Assembly: GCF_012241385.1 (NCBI RefSeq)
Contig: NZ_JAAVXB010000003.1
Coordinates: forward strand, 422,486 to 486,485
Direction of reading: 5' to 3'
Length of the DNA: 64,000 bases
Origin: Solimonas marina
GTDB lineage: Bacteria > Pseudomonadota > Gammaproteobacteria > Nevskiales > Nevskiaceae
The first letter of the stretch is position 1; each line of letters begins with the position of its first letter. The notes beneath the pieces are model-generated. The model was not told the DNA's origin and made no database searches. It saw nothing but the letters and a program-made list of their open reading frames with translations. Of this stretch, positions 8,721-17,939 are shown one piece after another. The position numbers and the translations under genes were made by a program.

Positions 8721-9650
8721 ATGCACAGCATTGATGGGCGCCGCGAAGGCGGAGCACAAGACGAGGCGGATAGCGCGGCGTTCGAGACGCATCGGGCATT
8801 CCTGATCGGCTTGGCGTACCGCATGCTGGGGTCTCACGCCGAAGCCGAGGATGTCGTCCAGGATGCCTGGCTGCGCTGGCAGGATGCCGCGAGGGGTGCG
8901 GTGCGTGTGCCGCGTGCGTTTCTCGCGAAAACCGTCACGCGTCTGTGCCTCGACCGGATGAAGTCGGCGCGAGCGCAGCGTGAGGTCTACTTCGGGCCGT
9001 GGCTGCCCGAGCCGCTGCTCGACGGTGATGTGCCGAGCGTCGACGGCCCGGCGCCGGCTGTCGAACTGGCATCTGATCTGTCTTATGCCTTCCTGCTCGC
9101 GCTCGAGCGCCTGTCACCGCTCGAGCGCGCCGCCTTTTTGTTGCACGACGTATTCGAGCTCGACTTTGCCGAGATCGCTGCAGCCTTGCAGCGGACCCCG
9201 GCCAGCTGCCGCCAGCTGGCGGCGCGCGCGCGGGAGCACCTGCGCGAGGCGCGCCCTCGCTTCGCGGTGACGGCGGACCAGGGCGAACGATTGGTGCGGG
9301 CTTTCGTTCAGGCTTCGCATTCGGGCGATGTCGAAACCCTGAAGTCGCTACTCGCCGAGGACGCGCAACTGCTGGCTGACGGGGGACGGCGCGTGGCGAC
9401 GATCGGCGTGCCGATTCTGGGGCGTGCGCGTCTGCTCAAGGTCTATATGGGCATGTTGCGCAAGCATGGACCGGCACCGGATACGCGTCTGGAGTTCATG
9501 CGCATCAACGGCTTGCCGGGCGTCTTGCTGCGCACGCAGGGTGGCGTGCCGATACAGACCATCGCACTGGAGCCGGATGCCGGCGGACGCATTTGCGGGA
9601 TCTACATCGTCCGTAACCCCGACAAGTTGCGGCGCTTCCTGAACGATTGA
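8721..9650 (+). CDS. ECF41-type sigma factor (SigJ-like)
   Basis: A 309-residue extracytoplasmic-function sigma factor with sigma2 (LAYRMLGSHAEAEDVVQDAWLRW) and sigma4 domains plus a C-terminal SnoaL/NTF2-like domain. All three ECF41 landmarks are visible: WLPEP in the linker after sigma2, a DGGRR motif in the C-terminal domain, and NPDKL at the very end. In this group the fused C-terminal domain modulates activity in place of a separate anti-sigma factor. I chose ATG 8721 because AGGAGA lies six bases upstream; an in-frame ATG at 8685 has no ribosome site. The usual neighbour, a carboxymuconolactone decarboxylase-like or oxidoreductase gene, is not adjacent. Confidence 0.9.
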   Translation: MHSIDGRREGGAQDEADSAAFETHRAFLIGLAYRMLGSHAEAEDVVQDAWLRWQDAARGAVRVPRAFLAKTVTRLCLDRMKSARAQREVYFGPWLPEPLLDGDVPSVDGPAPAVELASDLSYAFLLALERLSPLERAAFLLHDVFELDFAEIAAALQRTPASCRQLAARAREHLREARPRFAVTADQGERLVRAFVQASHSGDVETLKSLLAEDAQLLADGGRRVATIGVPILGRARLLKVYMGMLRKHGPAPDTRLEFMRINGLPGVLLRTQGGVPIQTIALEPDAGGRICGIYIVRNPDKLRRFLND

Positions 9651-9730
9651 AGTGGTCAGGCTCGATTCATCGCTGAAACGCAGACTGAATGTCTGAAATG
9701 TCCACCAACACGTCAAGCGAGGGAGCCGAC

Positions 9731-10321
9731 ATGAGCGACACCAAGCCATTCGTTGCCGACATCGAGAACATTCGTCGTCGTGCGCGCCAGCACATTTACA
9801 ACGGTGCCGTCACCGAAGGCTACAAGGCCGACCGCAAGACGGTGATCAAGATTCTCAATGAAGCGCTGGCGACCGAGATCGTCTGCACGCTGCGCTACAA
9901 GTATCACGCGTTCGCGGCGTCCGGCATCAACGCCAAGGCGATCGCCGCCGAATTCAACGAACATGCCGCCGAAGAGCAGCAGCATGCGGATTTGATCGCG
10001 CAGCGCATCGTGCAGCTTGGCGGCAAGCCCAATCTGTCACCGGAAGGCATCATGACCCGCAGCCACTCGGACTACGTCGAGGGCGAAGACATCGTCGAGA
10101 TGTTGCAGGAGGATCTGGTCGCCGAGCGCATCGCCATCGACAGCTATCGCGAGATCATCGAATACCTGGGAAATGACGATCCGACCAGCCGCCGCGTGAT
10201 GGAAGAAATTCTCGCCAAGGAAGAAGAGCACGCCGAGGATCTCAGCACGCTGCTCGAGGAGCTGGGCAAGAAAGGGGAGCCGGCACGCGAGCCGGTGCGG
10301 CGTAACGCCACGGCGCATTGA
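9731..10321 (+). CDS. bacterioferritin-like ferritin superfamily protein
   Basis: A 196-residue ferritin-like four-helix protein. Putative di-iron ligands are the Glu in NEALATEIV, the EEQQH of helix 2, the Glu in EDLVAERIAID, and the EEEH of helix 4. This ExxH spacing is typical of bacterioferritin-like or rubrerythrin-like iron proteins. The start at 9731 is preceded by GAGGGAG; an earlier ATG at 9689 would add 14 unlikely residues. It probably stores iron or detoxifies peroxide in the cytoplasm. It ends the unit, with a strong terminator 22 bases later. Confidence 0.82.
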   Translation: MSDTKPFVADIENIRRRARQHIYNGAVTEGYKADRKTVIKILNEALATEIVCTLRYKYHAFAASGINAKAIAAEFNEHAAEEQQHADLIAQRIVQLGGKPNLSPEGIMTRSHSDYVEGEDIVEMLQEDLVAERIAIDSYREIIEYLGNDDPTSRRVMEEILAKEEEHAEDLSTLLEELGKKGEPAREPVRRNATAH

Positions 10322-10342
10322 TCGTCGTCAGCAGTTTTCGAA

Positions 10343-10367
10343 GGGCCGGCTCGTTCCGGCCCTTTTT
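10343..10367 (+). terminator. rho-independent terminator after the ferritin-like gene
   Basis: A 7-bp perfect GC stem (GGGCCGG at 10343-10349 with CCGGCCC at 10356-10362) with a 6-base loop, followed directly by five T. It lies 22 bases after the ferritin-like stop on the plus strand. Confidence 0.9.
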
Positions 10368-10418
10368 GTTGGGCGCGCGGCGGACTAGGCTTGTACCTCT
10401 GCATAGCCGGGAGTCGCG

Positions 10419-10850
10419 ATGAAGCTGCCGCCGCTGTTGTCCGCGCTGGGTTACGCCGGCCTGCTGCCGTTCTTCGCCGGGCCGTTGTGGATGACGCTGT
10501 CGCCGGAGACGGTGCCGGCGTGGCTGGACCCGGCGTGGCAGCGCTACGCGGGCTTCATCGCTGCGTTCATGGCTGGCAGCTTCTGGGGCGTGGCCCTGAT
10601 GGTCTCCGGTAACCCGGCCGGGCTGTTCGGGGCGTGCGTCGCCGCTGCACTCCTGGTTTGCGCGTGGGCCTCGATGCTATTGCCGTCTCCATGGGCACTA
10701 CTGGCGCTCGCGGTGGTTTTCATCCTGCAGGCATTGGCCGAAATCTGGCGCGAACGCGTGCTCGACCCGGTCGGCAGCTATTTTCGCCTGCGCATCACGC
10801 TGACGGTCGGTGTCGTGGCCTGCCTGATCTGGCGCCTCTGCCTGGGGTGA
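10419..10850 (+). CDS. DUF3429-type small membrane protein
   Basis: A 143-residue protein with four or five hydrophobic helices that matches the DUF3429 pattern: an N-terminal LGYAGLLPFFAG, an internal FMAGSFWGV, and a C-terminal YFRLRITLTVGV. The ATG has GGGAG five bases upstream. The function of the family is unknown. It is a single gene between two terminators, convergent with the acyl-CoA dehydrogenase. Confidence 0.8.
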   Translation: MKLPPLLSALGYAGLLPFFAGPLWMTLSPETVPAWLDPAWQRYAGFIAAFMAGSFWGVALMVSGNPAGLFGACVAAALLVCAWASMLLPSPWALLALAVVFILQALAEIWRERVLDPVGSYFRLRITLTVGVVACLIWRLCLG

Positions 10851-10859
10851 GCGCGCAAC

Positions 10860-10889
10860 AAAAAGGCCCGGCACTGGCCGGGCTTTTTT
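10860..10889. terminator. bidirectional rho-independent terminator
   Basis: Stem GCCCGGC (10866-10872) and GCCGGGC (10877-10883) with a 4-base loop, flanked by a run of A on the left and six T on the right. It can therefore terminate both the DUF3429 gene (plus) and the acyl-CoA dehydrogenase (minus), which converge here. Confidence 0.92.
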
Positions 10890-10903
10890 GCATCACGAGA
10901 GAC

Positions 10904-12688
10904 TCAGAACAGCTCGACATCCATCGCCATCAGCGTCGCCGAACCGGCGCGTGCGCTGCGGATCTGGTACGCCGTCTCCGGCAGCAGCTTGGCGAAGTAG
11001 AAGCGCGCGGTGGCGAGCTTGGCCTTGTAGAAGTCGCTCTCGCCCTGCTTGTCGAGTGCGACACGCGCCATGCGCGCCCACAGGTAGGCGTAGACCAGAT
11101 GGCCGACGACACGCAGATAGGGCACGGCGGCGGCGCCGAGATCGTCGGGATTCTTCATCGCGTTCTGGCCGATCTCGCCGGTCAGCTTGGTGACCTTGTC
11201 GCCGATATCCATCAGCGGCTCGATGAATTCCTTCATCTCCGGCTGGTCGGCGTTGTCCTTGACGAAGCCGGCGATCAGCTTGCCGAACTTGCTGAGCTTC
11301 TTGCCGCCGTCGTGCAGCACCTTGCGGCCGATCAGGTCCAGCGACTGAATGGTGTTGGTGCCTTCGTAGATCAGGTTGATGCGCGCGTCGCGCACGTACT
11401 GTTCGACACCGGTTTCCTTGATGAAGCCGTGGCCACCGAACACCTGCATGCCGAGGTTGGTGCTTTCGAAGGCGTTGTCGGTGATGAACGCCTTGACGAT
11501 CGGCGTCAGCAGCGCGACCAGATCGTCGGCGTCTTCGCGGACCTTCTCGTCCGGATGCTTGTGCGACTGGTCGATCATCAGGCCGACCCAATAGGTCAGG
11601 AAGCGTCCGGCTTCGTTGTAGGCCTTCTGCGTCAGCAGCATGCGGCGCACGTCCGGGTGGACGATGATCGGGTCGGCCGCCTTGTCCTTGAGCTTGGCGC
11701 CGGTCAGCGCGCGCGACTGCAGGCGGTCCTTGGCGTAGGCCAGCGAGTTCTGATACGCGACTTCGCCGAGGCCCAACGACTGCATGCCGACGCCGAGGCG
11801 CGCGCCATTCATCATGATGAACATGCCGCTCATGCCCTTGTGCGGCTCGCCGACCAGCCAGCCCTTGGCGCCGTCGAGGTTGATGACGCTGGTGGCGTTG
11901 GCGTGGATGCCCATCTTGTGCTCGATCGACGTGCACTTGACGGTGTTGCGCTCGCCCGGCGTGCCGTCGGCGTTCGGAATGAACTTCGGCACGATGAACA
12001 GCGAAATGCCCTTGGTGCCGGCCGGTGCGTCCGGCAGGCGCGCGAGGACGAGGTGAATGATGTTGCCCGACAGGTCGTGCTCACCGGCCGAGATGAAGAT
12101 CTTGGTGCCGCTGATCGCGTAGCTGCCGTCGGCGTTCGGCTCGGCCTTGGTGCGGATGATGCCGAGGTCGGTACCGGCGTGCGGTTCGGTCAGACACATC
12201 GTGCCGGTCCATTCGCCGGACACCAGCTTCGGCAGATAGGCCTGCTTCAGCTCGTCGTTGCCGCGCGCGATCAGCGCTGCGTAGGCGCCGTGCGACAGGC
12301 CGGGGTACATGGTCCAGGCCTGGTTGGCCGAGTTCAGCATCTCGAACAGCACATTGTTGACCAGCTCCGGCAGGCCCTGGCCGCCGAAATCCGGATCGCA
12401 CGACAGCGCCGGCCAGCCCTGCTCGCAGTACTGGGCATAGGCTTCCTTGAAGCCCTTGGGGGCGGTGACGACGCCGTCGCCGACATAGGTGCAGCCTTCC
12501 TCGTCGCCCGACTGGTTGAGCGGGAAGATCACGTTGGCGGCGAACTTGCCGGCTTCCTCGATGATCGAATCGACGGTTTCGGCGTCGATGTCGGCATGTT
12601 GGGGCAGCGCCTTGAAGGCGGCTTCAACGTTCAGCATCTCGTGCAGGACGAAGGCCATGTCGCGCTGCGGCGGGGTGTATTGCGGCAT
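10904..12688 (-). CDS. acyl-CoA dehydrogenase, long (DmdC/FadE5-like) type
   Basis: A 594-residue FAD-dependent acyl-CoA dehydrogenase. Motifs include MCLTEPHAGTDLG (FAD/substrate signature 1), the QVFGGHGFIKETGVEQYVRD segment (signature 2 region) and the catalytic-base region YEGTNTIQ. The length and the extra C-terminal helical domain fit the long bacterial type that includes DmdC and FadE5, rather than the 380-residue short type. ATG 12688 has GGAG about nine bases upstream. It carries out the first beta-oxidation step on an unknown acyl-CoA. In its promoter region an inverted repeat (CATAC, 6-base spacer, GTATG at 12758-12773) could be an operator. Confidence 0.9.
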   Translation of the reverse strand: MPQYTPPQRDMAFVLHEMLNVEAAFKALPQHADIDAETVDSIIEEAGKFAANVIFPLNQSGDEEGCTYVGDGVVTAPKGFKEAYAQYCEQGWPALSCDPDFGGQGLPELVNNVLFEMLNSANQAWTMYPGLSHGAYAALIARGNDELKQAYLPKLVSGEWTGTMCLTEPHAGTDLGIIRTKAEPNADGSYAISGTKIFISAGEHDLSGNIIHLVLARLPDAPAGTKGISLFIVPKFIPNADGTPGERNTVKCTSIEHKMGIHANATSVINLDGAKGWLVGEPHKGMSGMFIMMNGARLGVGMQSLGLGEVAYQNSLAYAKDRLQSRALTGAKLKDKAADPIIVHPDVRRMLLTQKAYNEAGRFLTYWVGLMIDQSHKHPDEKVREDADDLVALLTPIVKAFITDNAFESTNLGMQVFGGHGFIKETGVEQYVRDARINLIYEGTNTIQSLDLIGRKVLHDGGKKLSKFGKLIAGFVKDNADQPEMKEFIEPLMDIGDKVTKLTGEIGQNAMKNPDDLGAAAVPYLRVVGHLVYAYLWARMARVALDKQGESDFYKAKLATARFYFAKLLPETAYQIRSARAGSATLMAMDVELF

Positions 12689-12813
12689 CGAAAAACTCCG
12701 AAGGTAAAAACGAATACGGATGGAATGCCCCAGCGTGGGGCGCCCGAAAGTCAGGTCCATACTGTAGCGTATGTTTGACCTTCGGTGCACGACGACACGG
12801 ATGAACGCGCATG

Positions 12814-12843
12814 AAAAAAGGGGCGGCACGGGCCGCCCCTTTT
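12814..12843 (-). terminator. terminator of the S53 peptidase gene
   Basis: An 8-bp perfect stem (GGGGCGGC 12820-12827 with GCCGCCCC 12832-12839), with six A on its left (T on the minus transcript) and four T on its right. It lies 24 bases beyond the stop of the minus-strand S53 gene. Confidence 0.9.
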
Positions 12844-12866
12844 CGTTGCTGCATTGGCGTGGGCTT

Positions 12867-15833
12867 TTAGTGCATCAGACGCAGGCCGCGACGGCGACGC
12901 AGGAGCGCGAAGCCGGCGAGGACGCTGAGCAGGCCGGAGCCGAGCGCGCCGCCGTTGTTGCCATTGGTCGCCGCACTGCTGCCGCCCGACGAGCCGGAGC
13001 CGCCGGTGGTGGCACCGCCGGTGGTCGAGCCACCGCTGGCAACGGTCTGCACCTGCGCCTTGGCGGCCTGCGGCGAGACGTTGTTGGCGCTGTCGGTGAC
13101 CGTCAGCGACGGCGTGAAGGTGCCGACCGTGGTGTAGACGTGCGAGGTGGTGGCCGTGGTCGTGGTGACCGGATTCGAGCCGTCGCCGAAGTCCCAGGTG
13201 TAGCTGGAGATTTCGTTGCCGTCGGCGCCGAACGAGCGTGAGCCGTCGAAGGTCACGGTCAGCGGCACCGAACCGCTGGTCGGCGTCACGATCATCGCTG
13301 CGACTGCGTGGTCGGAGCCGGTCACCGTGACGCTGGTGGTCGGCGTGATCGTCACGGCATCGGACGTCGCGGTGCTGCCGTCGGCGTCGGTGATGACGAG
13401 CTTGGCATCGAACGAGCCGGCCGCCGGGTAGGTGTAGCTGACCGTCGGCGAGGTCGTGACAACCGGGTCGGTACCGTCACCAAAGTAGAACGTGTACTGG
13501 GTGATCGCGGCGCCATCGCTGGCCAGGGTCGAGTCGGAAGCGTCGAACGTCACCTGCAGCGGCGTCGGACCCGTGGTCTGCGAGGCCGAAAGCTTCGCGA
13601 CCGGGCCGGTCGTCGTGCCGGTGTCGCCACCCGTGGTGCTGCCGCCAGTGGTATCGCCGCCGGTGGTGTCACCGCCCGTCGTGCCGCCGCTCGTGTCCGT
13701 GTCGCAGGTCTGCTTGGTCACGTAGGCGGTGCCGGTGTAGGCATAACCCGGCGTCGGGTTCGTGTACGGCGTGACTTCGACCGTGTAGTCGCCGGCCGGC
13801 GGGGCCGAGCCGACGCCGTTGGCCGACGCGAAGTTCACTTCCTCATAGGTGGTGCTGCCCTGCGCCGACGTCTGCGCAGTGCCCGACGGCGGCGTCACCG
13901 TCATGTCGAGATCGACCGACGAGCTGGCCCAGTCGACGCGGACGCGCAGGCCGACGATGCTGCTGTCGTCCGGCAGCGTCACCGTGTGGTCGACCGGCGA
14001 GGCGCCGATGCCGAGCAGGCCGACGCCGACGGTGCCGTCCCAGGTGGTCAGCTCGGTTTCTTCGGTCGTGCAGGACGCGTCGCTGCCGCTGCTGCCGCTG
14101 TCGTCCGTCGCGCCGTAGCCGACGACGGTCACGCTGCCGGCGGCCGGTGCATCCGGATCGGCCGGGCAGCTGTCCGGACCGGCCGGCAGGGCGGCGTTGA
14201 CGGCGCTGATGTCGAACGAGCCGAAGCCGGTCGTGTAGTCCCAACCCGGTGTTGCGATCCACAGGCCGTTGGTGCCGAGCACCACGTCATGGAAGCCGGT
14301 CGCGGTGGAACCGTCGCTGAGCGCGTAGATCAGCGGCGCGGCGAAGGTCATGGTGTTGCAGCGCGCGCTCTGCAGGCGTGCCCACGAACCGGCCGCCAGC
14401 GGCGACGCGAGACTGGTACCGCCGTAGACGGAGCCGGTGTCGCCCCCGACGACGATCGACGCGCCGGTGTTCGGGTCGGCATCCATTGCGATGTCCGGGA
14501 CCGCGCGCAAGCCGGCGACCGTTGCCAGCAAGGCGACGCCCGACTGCCAGTCTGGCGCCGGTTCGAAGTAGCTGGTGCCACCGCCGCCGGCGTCCCACGA
14601 CAGCTCGCTGACGTAGTTGTAGCCACTGTCGGACAGCAGCGTCGTGCCGCCGACGGCGACCACGTACGGCGACGAGGCCGGGTATTCGGCGCTGATCGGG
14701 CCGGAGTCCGGCAGGCCGAGATTGATCAGCACGGTGCAGGCCGCACCGGCGTCGCCGCTCGACGCGAACCAGGTCTGGCCCTGGGCGGCGGCCTGCATGA
14801 ACGAGGCGTCGCTGGCGGCTGCGCCACCGTCGATCGCGTAGAGCACGTCGCAACCGCCGTACGACATGTTGCCGATCGGCGACCGGTTGTCCTGCGCAAA
14901 CTGATTGGTGGCGAGCAGCAGGTCACCGTTGCTCAGCGACGCGGAGTTGTAGAAGACGATTTCCTTGAGGTCGCCGGCGATGCCACTCGACGACTGACTG
15001 TCGAGTGCCCACTCGCCGTCACCGCTGGTGTCGGTGCCCGGCGCCTGGACGTTGACGATGCGCACCGGAACCTGCGGCAGGCCGTTGATCTCTTCGTACT
15101 GGCGCAGGTCGCTGACGACCTGTGACAGATCGTCGCCGGCGCTGGAGATGGCCAGCGACGTGCCTGAACCGGTCGGCGTCGTGCCCGCGTTGTAGACCGT
15201 CTGGTACTCCGAGGCGTTGTAGCTGAAATTCAGGGCCGGCAGGGCATTGGTCGTGACGTCAGCCTTGCTGTGATGCGTGGTCATCGTCGACAGGCTGTCG
15301 AGACCGACGACGCTGCGCACCAGGCCGCTGATCGAATCCGGAACCTGCGCGGTGGTGATGTTGCTGTACGCGGTCTTGCCGTTGAACGAGAACTGCTTGA
15401 TCGTCGTATTGAACGCCTTCTGTGCAACAGCGGCGGTGCCGCTGGCGCTGATCAGCGTACGGCCGGGCTGGATCACGACATTCGTGAAGCCCATGCTGTT
15501 CAGGTAGTTCGCGACCTTCTGCGCATCGGCGGTGGTCGGCGCGTAGCGTTCGGTGAACTCGCCGGTCTTCAGCACCGTGCCGTACGACAGCGAGCCGACC
15601 GTGTGCTGGTCCTTGATGTACTGCTTGAGTTCCGCCTCGTTGCGTAGATTGAGCGAGACGACGACGCGCAGCGGCTGCACGTTCTTGACCGCGCTCAGTC
15701 CAATGCTGGACTTGAATGGAAAGCCCTTGGTGGCGGTATCGACCCAGGCGTGGGCCATGCCGCTCGCTCCGAGCAGGGCCACCGCGGCGGCGCTGCCCAG
15801 CAGGCGATGTGTGTAACGACGATGTTCGGACAT
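12867..15833 (-). CDS. secreted S53 (sedolisin-type) peptidase with PKD domains and GlyGly-CTERM-like tail
   Basis: A 988-residue exported protease. Order: signal peptide (1-29, ending AHA), pro-kumamolisin activation domain (about 40-190), then the S53 catalytic domain (about 200-550). Catalytic residues visible are Glu274 and Asp278 in GEWALD, the oxyanion Asp361 in SSGDAGA, and Ser474 in GGTSLASP. The C-terminal calcium site is FHDVV plus PGWDYTTGFGSFD. A beta-rich domain, a Gly/Thr linker (TTGGDTTGG repeats) and two PKD domains (FGDGTDP and FGDGSNP) follow. The end is Gly-Gly, a hydrophobic helix and an Arg cluster, resembling GlyGly-CTERM sorting signals. ATG 15833 is preceded by AGGGAG. 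Confidence 0.93.
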   Translation of the reverse strand: MSEHRRYTHRLLGSAAAVALLGASGMAHAWVDTATKGFPFKSSIGLSAVKNVQPLRVVVSLNLRNEAELKQYIKDQHTVGSLSYGTVLKTGEFTERYAPTTADAQKVANYLNSMGFTNVVIQPGRTLISASGTAAVAQKAFNTTIKQFSFNGKTAYSNITTAQVPDSISGLVRSVVGLDSLSTMTTHHSKADVTTNALPALNFSYNASEYQTVYNAGTTPTGSGTSLAISSAGDDLSQVVSDLRQYEEINGLPQVPVRIVNVQAPGTDTSGDGEWALDSQSSSGIAGDLKEIVFYNSASLSNGDLLLATNQFAQDNRSPIGNMSYGGCDVLYAIDGGAAASDASFMQAAAQGQTWFASSGDAGAACTVLINLGLPDSGPISAEYPASSPYVVAVGGTTLLSDSGYNYVSELSWDAGGGGTSYFEPAPDWQSGVALLATVAGLRAVPDIAMDADPNTGASIVVGGDTGSVYGGTSLASPLAAGSWARLQSARCNTMTFAAPLIYALSDGSTATGFHDVVLGTNGLWIATPGWDYTTGFGSFDISAVNAALPAGPDSCPADPDAPAAGSVTVVGYGATDDSGSSGSDASCTTEETELTTWDGTVGVGLLGIGASPVDHTVTLPDDSSIVGLRVRVDWASSSVDLDMTVTPPSGTAQTSAQGSTTYEEVNFASANGVGSAPPAGDYTVEVTPYTNPTPGYAYTGTAYVTKQTCDTDTSGGTTGGDTTGGDTTGGSTTGGDTGTTTGPVAKLSASQTTGPTPLQVTFDASDSTLASDGAAITQYTFYFGDGTDPVVTTSPTVSYTYPAAGSFDAKLVITDADGSTATSDAVTITPTTSVTVTGSDHAVAAMIVTPTSGSVPLTVTFDGSRSFGADGNEISSYTWDFGDGSNPVTTTTATTSHVYTTVGTFTPSLTVTDSANNVSPQAAKAQVQTVASGGSTTGGATTGGSGSSGGSSAATNGNNGGALGSGLLSVLAGFALLRRRRGLRLMH

Positions 15834-15860
15834 CTGATGAACTCCCTGAATTGAGAAAAC

Positions 15861-15950
15861 AGCCGACCCCGTGGCGCAGGCCAATGCCCGCACCGATTGA
15901 TGTGCTTCGAAAGAAGAGCCCCGACCCTGTGGCGCACGACATTGGTGCCG
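15861..15950 (-). repeat. two imperfect copies of a leader motif upstream of the S53 protease
   Basis: On the plus strand, 15861-15894 and 15917-15950 share AGCC, then GACCCYGTGGCGCA (one mismatch), then a similar tail. Their core motifs begin about 57 bases apart. Both lie between the S53 start and its unknown promoter, so they would be in the 5' untranslated RNA, where each could pair locally. Confidence 0.5.
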
Positions 15951-16247
15951 TGGCCTGGAATCACCTCACCCCGTTCCCGATCCGGTGTCCGGACGGGGAC
16001 CTGGTTTTGCTTGTCGCCCCCTTTTCGCAAAACTGACTCGACGGTCAGCATACGAGCGCAAGCGCAAGGTGGGTGCCAGTAAAAACGCCCAATTCGCGAT
16101 TTTCTGGGGGTATACCCACGGCATTGAGTTGAATTTCCTACTCGAAGTGTGGCCCAGTGGGGCTGCCGCTCATCCGTGTCCCGACACCGTTTGTCAGATT
16201 TTCTGTACCGGACGGCGCAGTTTTGGGGTGCCACGCGCAAAGACACG

Positions 16248-16277
16248 AAAAAGGCCTCCCGTTTTCACGGGAGGCCT
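16248..16277 (-). terminator. terminator of ahpF
   Basis: A 10-bp perfect stem (AGGCCTCCCG 16252-16261 with CGGGAGGCCT 16268-16277), 6-base loop, followed on the minus strand by a run of T (A at 16248-16252). It lies 36 bases after the ahpF stop. Confidence 0.92.
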
Positions 16278-16313
16278 CGGTACCGCACTGAGTTGGTGCT
16301 TTGCTATCGAGCC

Positions 16314-17894
16314 TTATGCCGCCTTCGCCTCTTCCTGGGGCGCCGACGTGCGGATCAGGTGGTCGAACGCCGACAGCGCGGCCTTCGATCCCTCGCCCAT
16401 TGCAATGACGATCTGCTTGTACGGCACGGTCGTGACGTCGCCGGCGGCAAACACGCCGGGGAGCGAGGTCTGTCCGCGGATGTCGATCTCGATCTCGCCA
16501 CGCGGCGACAGCGTCACGCCGCTGTCCTTGAGCCATTCCGTATTCGGCAGCAGGCCGATCTGCACGAACACCCCTTCAAGCTCGACCTTCCTGGACTCGC
16601 CGCTGACGCGATCCTTGTACGTCAGCGCGCCGACCTGCTGCCCGTCGCCGAGCACCTCGGTGGTCTGCGCCGACGTGATGACGTCGACGTTCGGCAGGCT
16701 GTGCAGCTTGCGCTGCAGCACGTCGTCGGCGCGCAGCTTGCTGTCGAACTCGAGCAGCGTGACGTGCTTGACGATGCCCGCGAGGTCGATGGCTGCTTCG
16801 ACGCCGGAGTTGCCGCCGCCGATCACGGCGACGCGCTTGCCCTTGAACAGCGGTCCGTCGCAGTGCGGGCAGAACGTCACGCCCTTGTTGCGATACTCCT
16901 GCTCGCCCGGCACGTTCATGTTGCGCCAGCGTGCGCCGGTCGACAGCACCACGGTCTTGGCCTTCAGCGAGCCGCCGTTGGCGAACTGGATCTCGATCAG
17001 GTCCTTGCCGGCAATCAGCTTCTCGGCACGCTGCAGGTTCATCAGGTCGACGTCGTAATCCTTGACGTGCGCCTCCAACGCGGCACCAAGCTTCGGGCCT
17101 TCGGTGGCCTGTACCGAGATGAAGTTTTCGATGGCCATGGTGTCCAGCACCTGGCCGCCGAAGCGTTCGGCCGCGACGCCGGTGCGGATGCCCTTGCGCG
17201 CGGCGTAGATCGCCGCCGCCGCACCGGCCGGCCCGCCACCGACGACCAGCACCTCGAACGGTGCCTTGTCATTCATCTTCGCCGCTTCACGCGCGGCCGA
17301 GCCGCTGTCGAGCTTGGCGACGATTTCTTCGACGCCCATGCGGCCCTGCGCGAAGTTCTCGCCGTTCAAAAAGACCATCGGCACCGACAACACCTTGCGC
17401 GCTTCGACTTCCTCCTGGAACAGCGCGCCGTCGATGGCAACGTGGTGAATGTTCGGGTTCAGCACCGACATCAGGTTCAACGCCTGCACGACGTCCGGGC
17501 AGTTCTGGCAGCTCAGCGAGAAATAGGTCTCGAAACGGTATTCGCCGTGCAGATCCTTGATCTGCTCGATGACCTCCTGCGACAGCTTCGACGGATGACC
17601 GCCGACCTGCAGCAGCGCCAGCACCAGCGAGGTGAACTCGTGGCCCATCGGGATGCCGGCGAAGCGCAGATCGATCGGCTGGCCGGGGCTGCTCAACGAG
17701 AACGACGGCTTGCGCTGATCGTCGTCGCGATGGACCACCAGGGCGATCTTGTCGGAAAGCGAGCTCAGCTCATTGAGCAGCTCCAGCATTTCCTGCGAGC
17801 TGGCGCCGTCGTCGACGGACGCCACGATCTCGATCGGCCGGGTGACCTTTTCGAGATAGGCCTTCAACTGCGATGTGAGATTGGCGTCCAACAT
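16314..17894 (-). CDS. ahpF: alkyl hydroperoxide reductase subunit F
   Basis: A 526-residue flavoprotein disulfide reductase that passes electrons from NADH to AhpC. The N-terminal tandem thioredoxin-like domain has the CQNC redox pair (Cys129, Cys132). FAD binding is in [18 protein letters not shown], the C-terminal redox pair is CPHC (Cys342, Cys345), and the NADH domain has [18 protein letters not shown]. The length matches the usual 520-530. It lies downstream of ahpC on the same strand with a hairpin between them, so its expression is likely lower than that of ahpC. Confidence 0.97.
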   Translation of the reverse strand: MLDANLTSQLKAYLEKVTRPIEIVASVDDGASSQEMLELLNELSSLSDKIALVVHRDDDQRKPSFSLSSPGQPIDLRFAGIPMGHEFTSLVLALLQVGGHPSKLSQEVIEQIKDLHGEYRFETYFSLSCQNCPDVVQALNLMSVLNPNIHHVAIDGALFQEEVEARKVLSVPMVFLNGENFAQGRMGVEEIVAKLDSGSAAREAAKMNDKAPFEVLVVGGGPAGAAAAIYAARKGIRTGVAAERFGGQVLDTMAIENFISVQATEGPKLGAALEAHVKDYDVDLMNLQRAEKLIAGKDLIEIQFANGGSLKAKTVVLSTGARWRNMNVPGEQEYRNKGVTFCPHCDGPLFKGKRVAVIGGGNSGVEAAIDLAGIVKHVTLLEFDSKLRADDVLQRKLHSLPNVDVITSAQTTEVLGDGQQVGALTYKDRVSGESRKVELEGVFVQIGLLPNTEWLKDSGVTLSPRGEIEIDIRGQTSLPGVFAAGDVTTVPYKQIVIAMGEGSKAALSAFDHLIRTSAPQEEAKAA

Positions 17895-17939
17895 GGACTT
17901 CTCCTGCGGCGTTTGGGGGAATCTGGGGGTAATGAATCG

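Larger units (their letters stand above)
15834..16313. other. 480-base gene-free stretch: structured leader of the S53 gene and ahpF 3' end
   Basis: No convincing gene is seen here. Read on the minus strand it holds the presumed 5' leader of the S53 protease, with two copies of a GC-rich motif (15861-15950), a nested hairpin (TCCGG 15981-15985 with CCGGA 15989-15993, inside CCCCGT and ACGGGG arms) and a 10-base palindrome GGGTATACCC at 16108-16117. The right end holds the ahpF terminator. I could not place the promoter confidently. Confidence 0.5.

Noticed and set aside
10634..12778. 714-residue open frame opposite the acyl-CoA dehydrogenase
   Set aside because: It is the antisense shadow of a clear enzyme; its product is low-complexity (Val/Arg/Asp/Gln rich) with no domain, typical for high-GC DNA.
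13600..13710. possible tandem DNA repeat or CRISPR-like array
   Set aside because: It encodes the TTGGDTTGG linker of the protease; units are not separated by unique spacers.
13308..15125. 605-residue open frame opposite the S53 protease
   Set aside because: Arg/Gly/Ala-rich antisense shadow of the protease, with no start signal or recognisable motif.
15834..16020. c-di-GMP-I riboswitch in the protease leader
   Set aside because: CACAGGG is present, but the other conserved blocks of that riboswitch are not found.
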